From Acanthopleura granulata (taxonomy: Eukaryota; Mollusca; Polyplacophora; Chitonida; Chitonidae), in NCBI GenBank assembly GCA_016165875.1, contig JABBOT010000014.1, forward strand, positions 1 through 64,000: DNA of 64,000 nucleotides, written 5' to 3'. Both the position numbers and the translations under genes were made by a program. The notes under the pieces are model-generated. The model did no database searches. It saw only the letters and a program-made list of their open reading frames with translations, and had not been told where the DNA came from. Positions 37,901-50,108 of this stretch are shown here, piece by piece (position 1 is the stretch's first letter; each line of letters starts with the position of its first letter).

Positions 37901-38573
37901 CACGTTCCAGAGAATTAGAAGTGAGATGCTCCAGGATAATTGGGAAAATGGTCACTACCACAAAGATCCTCATGCACTCTCCAAGAAAAATCCAGAAGAA
38001 GTGATGGATCGGTGATAGTGAGATCGATAGCAGAATAAATGCCATTACCCGCATGTAAATGAGTATTAGAACCATCATTGAAATAACACAGTTTCTCCTT
38101 GGTTAAAAACTCTTCTACTACCTTGCCCTTATTGTCTATGTTGTTACTTCCCCATAAGGGGTTATGGGAATTAAAATCGCCCATTATTATGAACGGTGTA
38201 GGGAATTGTTCTTTCAAATTATGGAACTGTGAAGCTGACAAAGAAGTGTTCGGAGGAATATAAACCGAACACAAAGTGATTGTCTTAGACAATGACAGAC
38301 GAACGGCCACAACCTGAAGCTCTGTATCCAGAGCAACAGGACTGTGGATAATATTGTTATTTATGAAGATAGAGGAGCCACCTGCAGCTCGCTCTTCGTG
38401 ACAAAATGTACTATAAAGTGAATAATTTTTGAGAGTTATTTCGTCTTTGTCAGGTGAGTTTCCTGAAGACAAAGGGGAATAGGATTTATTGATTGGACCA
38501 GCTGTGCTATTTCAATAAAATTAACCTTAAGACTTCGACAATTCCACTGTATAATTTTGTCGTATGTAGACAT
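34910..38573 (-). pseudogene. LINE copy 1 ORF2, endonuclease-RT-RNase H (several frameshifts)
   Basis: The ATG at 38573 overlaps the ORF1 stop. The endonuclease starts IIQWNCRSL and has GDFNSHNPLWG and a late SDH motif. RT follows with NNYRPIALIS, GFRQGRSTVDHL, motif A FFDLKKVYHTTW, motif B GVPQGS and the catalytic YVDD. Then come the IYTDGSKDGD RNase H start and a C-terminal region (DQVVLTRCRVGHSRL). Breaks I can see are an 8-nt deletion near 38455, a frameshift near 37950, a break near 36625 between motif B and YVDD, and more in the RNase H region. In life it would nick target DNA and reverse-transcribe the element RNA. This copy cannot. Confidence 0.85.
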
Positions 38574-39936
38574 TACGGAGGGAGGCGTATAGGAGACTTG
38601 TCTTTATGTTTGGACCGAGGACGACCCTTCCTTGGGGATCGGCTGGAAGATCTCCCTGGTGCGTGTGATGTATCCATCACATTCGCATCTGATGTTGAAG
38701 GGACAACGTCCTCCAACGATCCAAACCTGTTAAATGTTTGGACAGGATCTCGAGTGGCCTTAAACAGACGTTCTTTTGGGCCACTCGGTTTACTGGTTTT
38801 AATATTACTACTTGGAGGTGTACTTTTCGACTTGTTTTTGTCATTATGATTTTTAGACGGTCGAGGTTCAGGTTTATCAGTTTGTTTTGCATTGTTTACT
38901 GCTTTTATTTCTTGACCTTATTTGGTCTGGGTTGAACAAGAGTTCCGGACAGGTTGAGCTAAAGGTTCAAAGGAGATCGAGTTAGGTTTGTCGTTTCCAA
39001 TGGGCCAAGCCAAGGAAGTTTGAGTTGCAACAGATGTTGCAGCTGGCTTGACTACATTGGCAAACGAAGTCTGCGGTGGCGTACTGGAAAGTGAGGCCAA
39101 TTTGCGGGCCTCCTGATAAGAAATGTTGTTTTTAGTTTTTAAATTATTTGTTTTTCTTTAATGAAAAGTGGACAGTCCTTAAAGGAGGCCATGTGATCTC
39201 GGCAGGAATTGCAGCACTTATTTGTGCTGCTGCAGTCAAAACCATCATGACCTTGACTGCCGCATCGGAAACAAACCAGTTTATTTTTACATTGGCCTTT
39301 GCCATGACCAAATTTTTGGCAAGTAAAACATCGTGTAGGGTTAGGTATGTATAAATCCACATTAACCCTGTACGGGCCAATGTAGATATATGATGGTAGA
39401 GAGGTGCTATTAAAGGTTATCAGATATGTGTTTAATTTGAGGACGTTACCGGCTTTTTTTGTTGTGAAACACTTCACTCTGACAACACCCTGTGGTTTTA
39501 ATTCTGTACAGATTTCTTCGTCAGACAGGGCGAAGATATCGCCATCCCTGTCACGTATTATTCTCTGACAACTGTTCAGGGTATTGTGAGGGGATGTAAA
39601 AACAGATATATCGGAAATTTTATTCAAAGATAGTAAAGTTTTAGATTGTTGTTTCCGGAAACATTGGATTAGAATGTCTCCGGATCGCAGCTTTTTAACG
39701 TTTTTTAAAGTACCTGCTGCACCCTCCAAAGCCCTCAAGTCAAAAGAAAAGGGTGTATTTTAGAGGCCGGCTTTTGTTCACTCTTTGTTGAGAACAATAA
39801 AAGCCGGCCAACTTTCCTGTCCAGTGTCAAGAGGATCTGATAAAGCCTTCAGCATTCTCTTTTTATCAGCACCTGAGATTGGCTGAGTGGACGATCGAAC
39901 ATTACAGACATTTTGTGAAAGATTTAGGGGATTCAT
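38573..39936 (-). pseudogene. LINE copy 1 ORF1, gag-like zinc-knuckle protein (broken)
   Basis: Starts at the ATG at 39936, the same start as in copy 2. An early frameshift lies near 39765. The main open part (39738-39139) carries three CCHC-type knuckles: CFTCQKFGHGKGQC, CFRCGSQGHDGFDC and CCNSCRDH. Knuckles of this kind bind the element RNA. A second break follows near 39139, and the basic Pro/Ser-rich tail continues to the TAA at 38575-38573, which overlaps the ORF2 start as TAATG. Nucleic-acid chaperone function is inferred from the family. Confidence 0.8.
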
Positions 39937-40710
39937 AGTAAATAAGTAGGGATTCACCCCACGTGTTCCTCATCCACCACAGAGTGCCAACAAGGGCGAT
40001 GCCTGAATCTGGGGATACCCAGCAGGAAAGACACCAAGGATTCCACATAGGGTATACTCAAATAGATGGCCTTAATATGCACACCCCATTCCCCACCCGA
40101 GCCCCTCCATCACACACCCAATGAAGGAGGTTGCAGATTAGACACGCACTACTTGGTTGACCCTACAGCCCCCGCCTCAAACACAATCCCACGAACGAAA
40201 TTTAAGAAAAAATCATTTGTTGTCTAAAGAGTGTTGATATTGAGAAACTTTGGAACCACGCAGAGGCAAGGCTTGACCAGCCGATTGATCGGAGCGGGTC
40301 ATCTGACCGCCAGTCTTTGAAGAAGTAAGGGCCGAAGTGGAGTGTTGGGTGTGAGGATCTCGCAAGATCAACCCGCCCTCAGTCACCAGGATCCTGTCCT
40401 CCCCCATCACGGGTCGCAACCCACGGCAAACAGGTTGCCCCTTTTAGTCGCCTTGTACGACAAGTCCGGGGAGGCTGTGGAGCTATTCTATTCACCGGAA
40501 CCGCACGGGAGAGCCCTAGGTTAGTGGCCTGGTACGACAAGCTTGTCTAGAGAACTGGGGTTCTATTCTTTTCATTAGTCAGGCACGATGTTGTGAATAT
40601 TTGTGTCCGATGTTAACTCAGATCATTTGCCATAAAATTGTTTCATTCTACCCCCCTACCACCGTTGTGTCACACTTAGCTGTCCCGTAGTGTTTTACTG
40701 TCGCTGGTCC

Positions 40711-42005
40711 CTAGTTCCGCATTGTACCCCTCCCCTTCCTTCTAAAGGACAGGAGCTGTGGTTTGTATCGACTCCGATTTAATGGAAAGGGGTTGTATGC
40801 TAAAAAATCAGATCCTTGATTGGTTGTGACTGAGCGGAAACCTCTGCCTTGCCTCATGTAGGGCTGAAAACGGTTACGATCTCTATATGTCAAGTTCCCT
40901 GTAAGTTGTCCAGTGGCCCGTTGTGCTTCATTAAGATCCTTGATTTGTTCCCCCAAATCGTCACCGAAAAACAGTGTGTAACTCTCACACTAGGTTTAAA
41001 CAGATGTGCAAATCGATGATTCAGTTCTGGTTTTATAACTTTTCTACGTGTCATATTCAGCTCAAGGTAAGCATTTGAAAGGCAGGCAAGAGAATCTTGA
41101 TAGGCCTGTGATTGAACATCTTTCACTACACTCGTAATGCCTATGGTACCTTTAACCAGAGATTTTTGAACCCGCTGCAGTTTGAGATCATTTGATCTAG
41201 TTTTAGCAGATACATTCTCCAAATAGTTGTATTCACCCCTTAGGGACAATTAGGACAGGGCAATTGCTATGTGTATCATGACTGTCCATAACATCCTTAA
41301 TTATTTTCTCCTCCAGTTTTTCAAACATCATATAGGTCAAACTATGAGCTACTTTGGGATCAATGGGCGGTCCTGCAGCATTAGAAACAGCAAATCGGCT
41401 TGCAAATCCAACCTCTGTCTCAGCTGAGGAACTACTAGAAACGCTAAGCTCAGTCATGTCAGATTTGCATGGGTCCGTTTGATCAATGTTATTGTTTATA
41501 CATTCAATCCCCTGTCCAGAAAGGAAAGTTTCCTCCTGGTAATCGTCCACATCATGGTACTCAAGGGATAAAAGTGTTCATAACAGAGTCTGTAGAGTCT
41601 CTGAAGGCGTCGTTTTGCGCAGTAATTAACTGTTCCAGGCGAGACAGTTTTCTTTCCAGTTCGGTTTCATTTATTAGGAACATTATGTTGTTGTTTCAGC
41701 GGTCCATGCGACATCGATGGTTGAGCATTTGTCACATCACTCATACTGTGTTGCTCAGAATGTCCCTCGGGAATGTCTGAATTAGAAATCTTGGCGGAGT
41801 TTGAGGCTTTACCCTTGGATGATCGTCTACTCTTACTGGTGCAGGTACTTGCACCAGGCAAGTCAGCATGTGGCCTTTCCAGACCATCATCATGGCTGCC
41901 CGTCAATTTACCGGACAACGTTTTGATTTGATCGGATTTATCAGACACTGACCAAATAAAACGGAAAATATTCGGTTGCACGAACTTCTTCACGAAGTTT
42001 TCCAA
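40711..42005 (-). pseudogene. Degenerate gag-like ORF, probably DIRS-type element
   Basis: Three adjacent - strand frames (42005-41667, 41550-41233 and 41249-40711 with a shift near 40930) look like pieces of one protein. A Ser-rich N-terminal part is followed by PKVAHSLTYMMFEKLEEK, then NHRFAHLFKPSVRVTH and IKDLNEAQRATGQLTGN. This resembles the uncharacterised gag-like proteins that precede RT in tyrosine-recombinase (DIRS) elements of marine invertebrates. The assignment is from memory of the family style and is tentative. No RT or recombinase remains. Confidence 0.4.
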
Positions 42006-42454
42006 ACTTGTTTCGGACCATTCATTGACGTTACGTCGGAAAAAACGCCTAAAAACATATTTCCGATTTCATTGCATAGAGTGCCGGAGTATTGTATGAA
42101 TTATACAGCTTGGTTGTTGTTGTTAACCTACGAGAAGTCACAGCGGTGTCATCTGATTGAGAACGTTCACATAAACTGGCCCGCTAGACCAGTTTGTGCT
42201 CATAAATACGCCATTTCGATTGAATTTTATTGCTAATAGCGTATTAAGGTATTACATTAATGGTACGACTTATTACGTGGTTTCCCTTATTTTTTCTGTT
42301 GACGATACAGATCACAGCGTAGACAAACTGGTGTGATCAGGGGATCGTGGCTGAAGCAAACACAGTAAGAATAAAACAGCAAAGTAAATACGGCATCATA
42401 CGGGTAATGTGAAGTTCAACGATGGATCAAAACCAAGTAAAGGTAGTTTTGGAT
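42006..42454. other. Gap between DIRS-like and Tc1-like remains
   Basis: About 450 bp without recognisable coding, RNA or repeat features. It may be leader sequence of the DIRS-like element. Confidence 0.4.
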
Positions 42455-42990
42455 ATATACTGAACTAAAGTATAAACGCAACACCCAATATTTTAATAAA
42501 ATTAACTGTTACCAAAATGGACTCTTAGCGATACATTTCCATAACCGATGGAAACGGTCAACCGATGGTAAGGGCAGGTCAGGAAACCGGGCTGGGGTCA
42601 GTTTGGGAAATTCCACACTATAGTACCGGAAATGTCCGCCGCTTGCCTGCTGCACTGCAAAACATCGTCGTGGATAAACCTGATGAGATGGTCAGCTTTG
42701 CTGAAATGTTACCCAATGGCGCCGGACAAATGGGGCGACTACGGGGGCAGGATTTCAGGGCATTCAAGTTATCATCGATGAAATGAAGTTCAGTGCGATG
42801 GTCATGACTTATCCCCGACCACACAAGTTCACCACCACCATCGCATTGCACCCTACGCTTGACGGCGGCGTCGGCGTGGAGCTCACCGTCCTGCCGCCAA
42901 ACCTGCTGCCTCCCATCGGCTCTGTGTAGCTGAAAACGTGATTCATGCGAAAACATAACGTGCCGCCATTGTGCCAAAGGCCAACGAACA
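42455..42990 (-). mobile_element. Tc1-like DNA transposon remnant
   Basis: The - strand frame 42977-42618 has the Tc1 transposase core: WRHVMFSHESRFQLHRADGR, then GGELVWSGIS and RTELHFIDDNLNA. The first catalytic Asp of the usual FSDESRF is His here, and sequence after FIDDNLNA is scrambled, so the later catalytic residues are lost. The left end at 42455 has an inverted-repeat-like start (CTGAACTAAAGTATAAACGC) next to TATA. The other end is missing. Not functional. Confidence 0.8.
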
Positions 42991-42994
42991 TGAA

Positions 42995-43464
42995 AGTTAA
43001 CCCATGCTTTGTGTAGCCATTCAAGGAGAGGAATTGGGCAGTTTTACTCAATTCGGCCGAAAAGGTTGTTTGATCTGAACATATTTTGAAATCCCTCGAT
43101 ACAAGAGATTTGACCCCATGCCAGCTTTCTGCACCATGATTGAAAACTGTCCAAGTGAACAAATTGACCAGTGGTAGATTTCCTATACACAGTTGTGAAC
43201 GAGGAACCTAGTGAAATGTCTAAGAATTGGACAGAATTATTGTCTACAAATTCTTTCTTTGTGAAAACAATTTGTGGTAGGAATTCAGTTCCTTTTAGAT
43301 CTTATCAAAGTCATTTGGTTTAGCGAGGACAAATGTGTCATTTAGATATGTAACATAAAAGCTGATAAAGTCCTTGGCAATAAGCTTACCTATTACCTGC
43401 TTTTTCAGTTCAGTAAGAATACTATTAACTTGTTTGAGTGGCATTTACAAGTTGGGATGGAAGT
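42995..43464 (-). mobile_element. Penelope-like element fragment, second family
   Basis: On the - strand, broken frames give YVTYLNDTFVLAKPNDFDKI, which corresponds to the YVDDTFV catalytic box of Penelope RT with the Asp pair altered. WHGVKSLVSRDFKICSDQ and AELSKTAQFLSLNGY, typical of the region after the palm, follow. It differs from the neighbouring Penelope copy and ends where the Tc1 remnant begins. Confidence 0.65.
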
Positions 43465-43466
43465 AC

Positions 43467-45123
43467 ACTAGACAGGTCTTTGTTATGGATATACAATTCT
43501 TTGGTTTATTAACACGACGTTTCGATATAGATACTAACATCGTTATCAAGTGAGTGAAATCACAACATTAATGCTCTTAAATATAACAGGTAGAGATACA
43601 TGTAGAACAACGAGGCGATATGATGAACAGTACTCAGGGGGATTAGGCTAGGTGGGGTTCCAGGTCCAGTTTGGAGGACTAATAGATCGTAGGCTGAGGG
43701 AAGGTAAATCCCTTGATCTCTGTTGAAGCTAGACTAATCTCTTAACCTGGATGGCTTCCTGTAGTTTAATCAGCCCAACTGGAAGAAACGTAGAGTTTAG
43801 TGTTCTGATTGTGTTCCAGTAGATGTTGTGGCGCGAATTTTCTTGGATGTGGTCACTTATGGCGGATTTGGAAGCAGATCTTTCGATAGATGACTTGTGT
43901 TCCTTAATTCGGGTTCCTAGTCGTCTTCCCGTTTCTCTGATGTAGGATGCGTTGCAGTTGCATTTTATTTGGTATGCAACTCCTTTTGGGTGGTGAGGGC
44001 TTAGTGGCTCTCCTCTTCCCTATGGCATGGAGGAGTGACTTAAGCGTAGACTGGCTTTTAAAGAAGGTTTCTATTCCTGTGGATTGTTTTAATAGGCGGC
44101 CAATTTTGTGACTGGTTGGACCGATATGGGGAAAGTTTATTCGGATTCCAGGGCCTTCATCTCTGACTCTCGACTGTTGGCTGGGTGACGGTTGTATAAC
44201 TTTCTGGATTATTTGTTTACTTTGTCTGCTGGGTACCCATTGAGTTCGGTGAAGACTATACGCAGGTGTGTGATCTCCTCATCCAAATTGTTGGTGCAGA
44301 TGTGTGTGGCTCCCCTAGTGAGGGTTGAAATGATGCCAGTCTTAGCATTGGGTTGGGCATTGGGCTTGTCGTGGATGTACTGGTCAGAATGGTTTGGTTT
44401 GCGGTAGACAGTAGTTTATAGGCCATCTGTGGTCCTCTTTACTTGGACGTCCAGGAAGGGTATTTGCTGGCCTGTTTATGTTTCCAATGTGAATTTCATG
44501 CGCTGGTGTTGTGTGTTCAGGTGGTCTAGTAATACTGTACGATCATCGTTATGGCGTGGAGCTACAAAAGTGTCGTCGACTTTTCGCGTCCAGCAAATAG
44601 GTTGGATAGGTGATGTAGACAGGGCTTTGTTCTCTAGTTCTGTCATGTAGATCTAGGAGGCTATCGGGGAGAGTGCATATCCCATGGGGAGGCCCTGAAT
44701 CTGCTCGGAAATTGTATCGCCTCTTGTGAAGTATGTGGGTGCTAGGAGTTTGGTGCGGAGCTGGGCAATGTTGTAAAAGACTGTTCCTCTTTAGCCTATC
44801 ACGAGTCTTAATGGGCCGTTTTGAATTTTGATGGTTGAGCGGGCATATGGTGGACGATGGTGTTCTACAATTAACTCCCTTTGGGTTTCAAGTGTGAGCT
44901 CCCTATTGGCTTTGAGTTGATTAAGAAAGGATCTATGTTGGCGGTCGTACTTGTTGGTGGGGTCGGTTTCCAGGCTTCGGTACGTGGACTCATCTCCGAG
45001 TAGATTGTCGACCAGTGTGTTGAAGGCCGATTTGTCCAGTATAGCAATGGCTTTCCTCTTGTCCCTGTTGCTATGACTATGGATCTGTCTTCTTTCAACT
45101 CTCCCCCGTGGGGTCCCCGGGAG
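43467..45123 (-). mobile_element. Penelope-like element, long degenerate copy
   Basis: Read on the - strand. An N-terminal region with DKRKAIAILDKSAFNTLVDN (about 45060) leads to an RT core with GLPMGYALSPI and KVDDTFVAPRHND (about 44570). A GIY-YIG endonuclease end follows, with GVAYQIKCNCNASYIRETGR (about 43980-43920). The 3' UTR is shared with the fragment in the tRNA array. Stops and shifts interrupt it. RT plus GIY-YIG is the hallmark of Penelope-like elements. Confidence 0.75.
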
Positions 45124-45747
45124 TGAAAAGAGTAGGACCCCAGTTCTCTAGGCAAGCTTGTCGGACGACGCTACTAACCTAGGGCTCTCCCGTGTGGTTC
45201 CCGTGAATAGAATAGTTTCACAGCCTCCCCGGACTTGTCGTACAAGGCGACTTAAAGGGGCAGCCTTTTTTGCCGTGGGTTGCGACACGTGATGGGGAGG
45301 ACGGGATCCTGGTGACTGAGGGCGGGTTGATCTTGCGAGATCCTCACACCCAATACTCCACTTCGGCCCTTACTTCTCCAAAGACTGGCGGTCGGATGGC
45401 CCGCTCCGATCAATCGGCTGGTCAAGCCTTGCCCCTGCGTGGTTCCAAAGTTTCTCAATATCAACACTCTTTAGAGAACAGCTGAATTTTCTCAAATTTC
45501 GTTCGTGGGATTGCGTGTGAGGCGGGGGCTGTAGGGTCAACCAAGTAGTGCGTGTCTAATCTGCAACCTCCTTCATTGGGTGGGTGATGGAGGAGTTCGG
45601 GTGGGGAATGGGGTGTGCATATTAAGGCCATCTATTTGAGTATACCCTATGTGGAATCCTTGGTGTCTTTCCTGCTGGGTATCCCCAGGTTCAGGCATCG
45701 CCCTTGTTGGCACTCCGTGGTGGGTGGGGAACACCTAATTACTTATT

Positions 45748-47050
45748 ATGAATCCCCTAAATCTTTCACAAAATGTCTCTAATATTCGATTGTCGTCTCA
45801 GCCAACTTCAGGGGCTGATAAAAAGAGAAAGCTGGAGGTTTTATCGGACCCTCTAGAGATTGGACAGGAAAGTTGGCCGGCTTTTATTGTTCTCTCAACA
45901 AAGAGTGAACAAAAGCTGGCCTCGAAAATTCATCCTTTTCTATTGAAGAGGGCATTACAGGGAGCAGCAGGCACTTTGAAAAATGTTAAAAAACTACGAT
46001 CCGGAGACATTCTCATCGAATGTTTCCGGAAACAACAATCAATCAATTTAATATCACTAAAGAAAATTTCCGACATATCTGTTTTTACATCCCCTCACAA
46101 CACCCTGAACAGCTGTCAGAGAATAATACGTGACAGGGATGGCGATATCTTCGATCTGTCTGACAAGGAAATCTGCGCAGAACTAAAACCACAGGGTGTC
46201 GTCAAAGTGAAGCGTTTCACAACATAAAAGCTGGCAACATCCTCAAATTAAACACATACCTGCTGACATTTAATAGCACCTCTCTACCATCATATATCTA
46301 CATTGGCCTGTATACGGTCCAAATAATGTGGATTTATACATACCTAACCCTACACGATGTTTTACTTGCCAAAAATTTGGTCATGGCAAAGGCCAGTGTA
46401 AAAATAAACTGGTTTGTTTCCGATGCGGCAGAGAAAGTCATGATGGTTTTGACTGCAGCAGAACAGTTAAGTTAATCAATTTAAAAACTAAAAACAACAT
46501 TTCGTATCAGGAGGCCCGCAAATTGGCCTCACTTTCCAGTACGCCACCGCAGACTTCGTTTGCCAATGTAGTCAAGCCAGCTGCAACATCTGTTGCAACT
46601 CAAACTTCCTTGGCTTGGCCCATTGGAAACGACAAACCTAACTCGATCTCCTTTGAACCTTTAGCTCAACCTGTCCGGAACTCTTGTTCAACCCAGACCA
46701 AATCAGTACAAGAAATAAAAGCAGTAAACAATGCAAAACAAACTGATAAACCTGAACCTCGACCGTCTAAAAATCATAATGACAAAAACAAGTCGAAAAG
46801 TACACCTCCAAGTAGTAATATTAAAACCAGTAAACCGAGTGGCCCAAAAGAACGTCTGTTTAAGGCCACTCGAGATCCTGTCCAAACATTTAACAGGTTT
46901 GGATCGTTGGAGGACGTTGTCCCTTCAACATCAGATGCGGATGTGATGGATACATCACACGCACCAGGGAAATCTTCCAGCCGATCCCCAAGGAAGGGTC
47001 GTCCTCGGTCCAAACATAAAGACAAGTCTCCTATACGCCTCCCTCCGTAA
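45748..47050 (+). pseudogene. LINE copy 2 ORF1, gag-like (one frameshift)
   Basis: Starts MNPLNLSQNVSN at 45748. The frame is lost near 46225, at a small deletion where copy 1 has an A-run. It resumes upstream of 46328 with two knuckles (CFTCQKFGHGKGQC, CFRCGRESHDGFDC). The third knuckle of copy 1 is deleted. The Thr/Pro/Lys-rich tail ends at the TAA at 47048-47050, sharing its last A with the ORF2 ATG. Confidence 0.8.
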
Positions 47051-50000
47051 TGTCTACATACGACAAAATTATACAGTGGAATTGTCGAAGTCTTAAGGTT
47101 AATTTTATTGAAATAACACAGCTGGTCCAATCATTGAATCCTATTCCCCTTTGTCTTCAGGAAACTCACCTGAGGACATCTGACAAAGATAAAATTACTC
47201 AAAAATTATTCGTTTTATGTTACATTTTGTCACGAAGAAGAGCGAGTTGCGGGCGGCTCCTCTATCTTCATAAATAACAATATTATCCACAGTCCTGTTG
47301 CTCTGGATACAGCGCTTCAGGTTGTGGCCGTTCGTCTGTCATTGTCTAAGACAATCACTTTGTGTTCGGTTTATATTCCTCCGAACACTTCTTTGTCAGC
47401 TTCACAGTTATATAATTTGAAAGAACAATTACCTTCACCGTTCATAAAAATAGGCAATTTTAATTCCCATAACCCCTTATGGAAAAGTAACAACATAAAT
47501 AATAAGGGCAAGGTAGTAGAAGAGTTTTTAACCAAGGAGAAACTTTGTTATTTCAATGATGGTTCTAATACTCATTTACATGCGGGTAATGGCATTTATT
47601 CTGCTATCGATCTCACTATCACCGATCCATCAGTTCTCCTGGATTTTTCTTGGAGAGTGCATGAGGATCTTTGTGTTAGTGACCGTTTCCCAATTATCCT
47701 AGAGCATCTCACTTCTAATTCTCTGGAACGTGTAGCTAGGTGGAAGTTCGATAAAGCAGATTGGATGGCATTTGAGATGTTCTGTGAGGCTGATATCACT
47801 CCACAGATTCTCAATGCAGCAGATGACCCTATATTTAAATTTAATCAGCTTATATTACGAGCTGCAGATAGAACTATCCCTAAGACCTCGACCAGTCCAA
47901 AACCCAAAAGTAAACCCTGGTACGACAGTGACTGTCGTAAAGCCATAAATTACCGTAAAAGGGCCGAACGTATGTTCAATCATTGTCCTACTGATAAAAA
48001 CTTAAACCAGGTTCGTATTCTTGGAGCTAAGGCCCATCGATTACTTAAGTCCAAGAGACGATCTTGTTGGCGGAACTTCATTTCAGGCATTACGTCAAAA
48101 ACACCCATGCGTAAGGTCTGGAATATGGTTCAGTAACTTAAGGGCAAAAATAATAAAGCAAAAGTCCAGCACTTGAAAATGGAGATAATATACTAACTTC
48201 TCCATCCGATATAGCAAATAAATTAGCGGAATCAATTTCTAAAAAAAAATCTTCTTCTGAGAATTATACTTCAGAATTTCAGCATATCAAAAACCAGAAG
48301 GAGAAAATGAAATTGCCCTTTTCTTCTAAAAACATTGAGGATTATAATCGTCCTTTTAATATCGATGAACTAAAAACTTCATTGAAAATGGCACATGATA
48401 CTGCATGTGGTCCTGATAACGTATATTATAAATTTCTGAACCATTTACCACCTGAACCACTTGAGACTCTCTTGGACTTACTGAATGATATTTGGATAAC
48501 TGGTAATTTTCCACCCTCATGGAGAGAGGCACGTATTACCCCGGTTCCCAAACCGGGTAAGGATCATACTGATCCAAATAATTACCGTCCCATAGCTCTT
48601 ATCAGTTGCGTCTGTAAGACCATGGAACGGATGATAAATGATAGACTTGTTTGGTTTCTTGAAACCAACAAGTTACTATCTAATATCCAATGTGGTTTTC
48701 GTCAAGGTAGATCCACAGTGGATCACCTTGTTCGACTTGAAAGTTTTATTCGCCATGGTTTTATTAATAATGAACATTTGGTGTCAGTATTTTTTGACCA
48801 TGAAAAGGTCTACCACACCACATGGAAATATGGTGTTTTAAAAGACCTCGCGGATATGGGCCTGAAAGGCCGATTGGATCCGGTCCATCACCAAGGTCTG
48901 AGGCTCAGCCTTGGTGCCTTTAGAACCTCACCAGTAGAGAGTTTATACGTAGAGGCTAATGGGTCTTCCTCATACCACAGGCGTATAAAACTCAGCCTTC
49001 AGTATGCAACAAAGCTTAAAGCTCACCCAACAAACCCTGCCCACGACTGTGTTTTCAATCCATCATATGTAGAAAAATATGCTAAATGTCCCAACAAGAT
49101 CCCTCCGTTCGGTCTTCGTATACGGGACCATGTCGTGGAATCTCACATCAAGCTAGAGGAGATAGCTCCGGTATCTTTTCCGGAGCCTCCTCCCTGGCTT
49201 CTTCCACAACCTAAACTAATATTTGCTCTACGCCAACATAATAAATCGAATACAAATCCTCTTATAATTCAGCAAGCTTTTGCTGAAATTAAGGCTAATT
49301 ATCCAAGTTATAAATTTATATACACAGACGGGTCGAAGGATGGGGACAGGGTTGCGGCTGCGGCTGTCTTAGAACAGCGGGTCTCTTCTCTTCATCTTCC
49401 GTCTTCATCGTCTATCTTTTCTGCGGAAACCAGGGCTATACTCCTGGCCTTATCATGTTTCCTCTGGGCGTGCCCAGAGGGCAATGATATGCAGTGACTC
49501 GCTCCCCTGCCTTTTGGCAATGCAGAATAATAAATTTAAAAACCCGCTTATTCTTGAAATTTAGCCTTACATAGAAAATTGATTAAAAGAGGCAAAGATA
49601 TTATATTCTGTTGGATACCAAGCCATATTGGTATCCATAGAAACACAGTCGTGGACAGGGAGGCAAAGGCTGCCGTAAATAAATCCATACCAAAAGTTAA
49701 AATCCCTTATACTGACTTTAAATCTAATATTCTTAAGTATATTCGTCGCCTTTGGCAGGATGAATGGGACTTGGAGGTTTGTAATAAACTGCACGCTATT
49801 CACCCCCTCATTGGCCATAACTCTTATACACTGGGTATGTCTCGTATAGACCAAGTGGTTTTAACAAGATGCCGTGTTGGGCATTCTCGTCTAACACACA
49901 ATTTTATCCTGGATGGGAGCAGTGCTCCCGATTGTGTTGGATGTGGTGCTGAATACGGCATCAAACATATCCTGTTGACTGTGTGGACTTTGCCCATGTG

Positions 50001-50108
50001 CGGCAAAGATTCTACAGAGTAAACTCTATATTTGATTTGTTTGACAGGATTGCTGGCGACGCTGTCATAAAATATTTGAAGGCCATTGGCCTATATCATA
50101 AAATATAA
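47050..50108 (+). pseudogene. LINE copy 2 ORF2 (RT palm deleted)
   Basis: The ATG at 47050 begins MSTYDKIIQWNCRSL, the endonuclease. Breaks lie near 47230-47320 and at the TAA at 48134-48136. The long frame 48307-49497 runs through NNYRPIALIS, GFRQGRSTVDHL and motif A (FFDHEKVYHTTW), then jumps from MGLKGRL straight to DPVHHQGLRL. About 640 nt present in copy 1, including GVPQGS and YVDD, are missing. The RNase H part (IYTDGSKDGD) follows, and the C-terminal frame reaches a TAA at 50106-50108 after another shift. Confidence 0.85.

Larger units (their letters stand above)
34675..40574 (-). mobile_element. I/Nimb-like LINE, copy 1 (near full length, inactive)
   Basis: Read on the - strand: a 5' UTR from about 40574 (ACCCCAGTTCTCTAG), ORF1, ORF2, and a 3' UTR ending GGCGTTAAGCCATAAG plus (ATTC)n. 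The 5' and 3' ends match copy 2 at 45124-50350. Zinc-knuckle ORF1, apurinic-type endonuclease, RT and C-terminal RNase H place it in the I group of non-LTR retrotransposons. Confidence 0.85.

Noticed and set aside
38493..38935. Frames antisense to LINE ORF1 tail, also seen at 46703-47130
   Set aside because: Mirror-image shadows of the LINE coding strand present in both copies.
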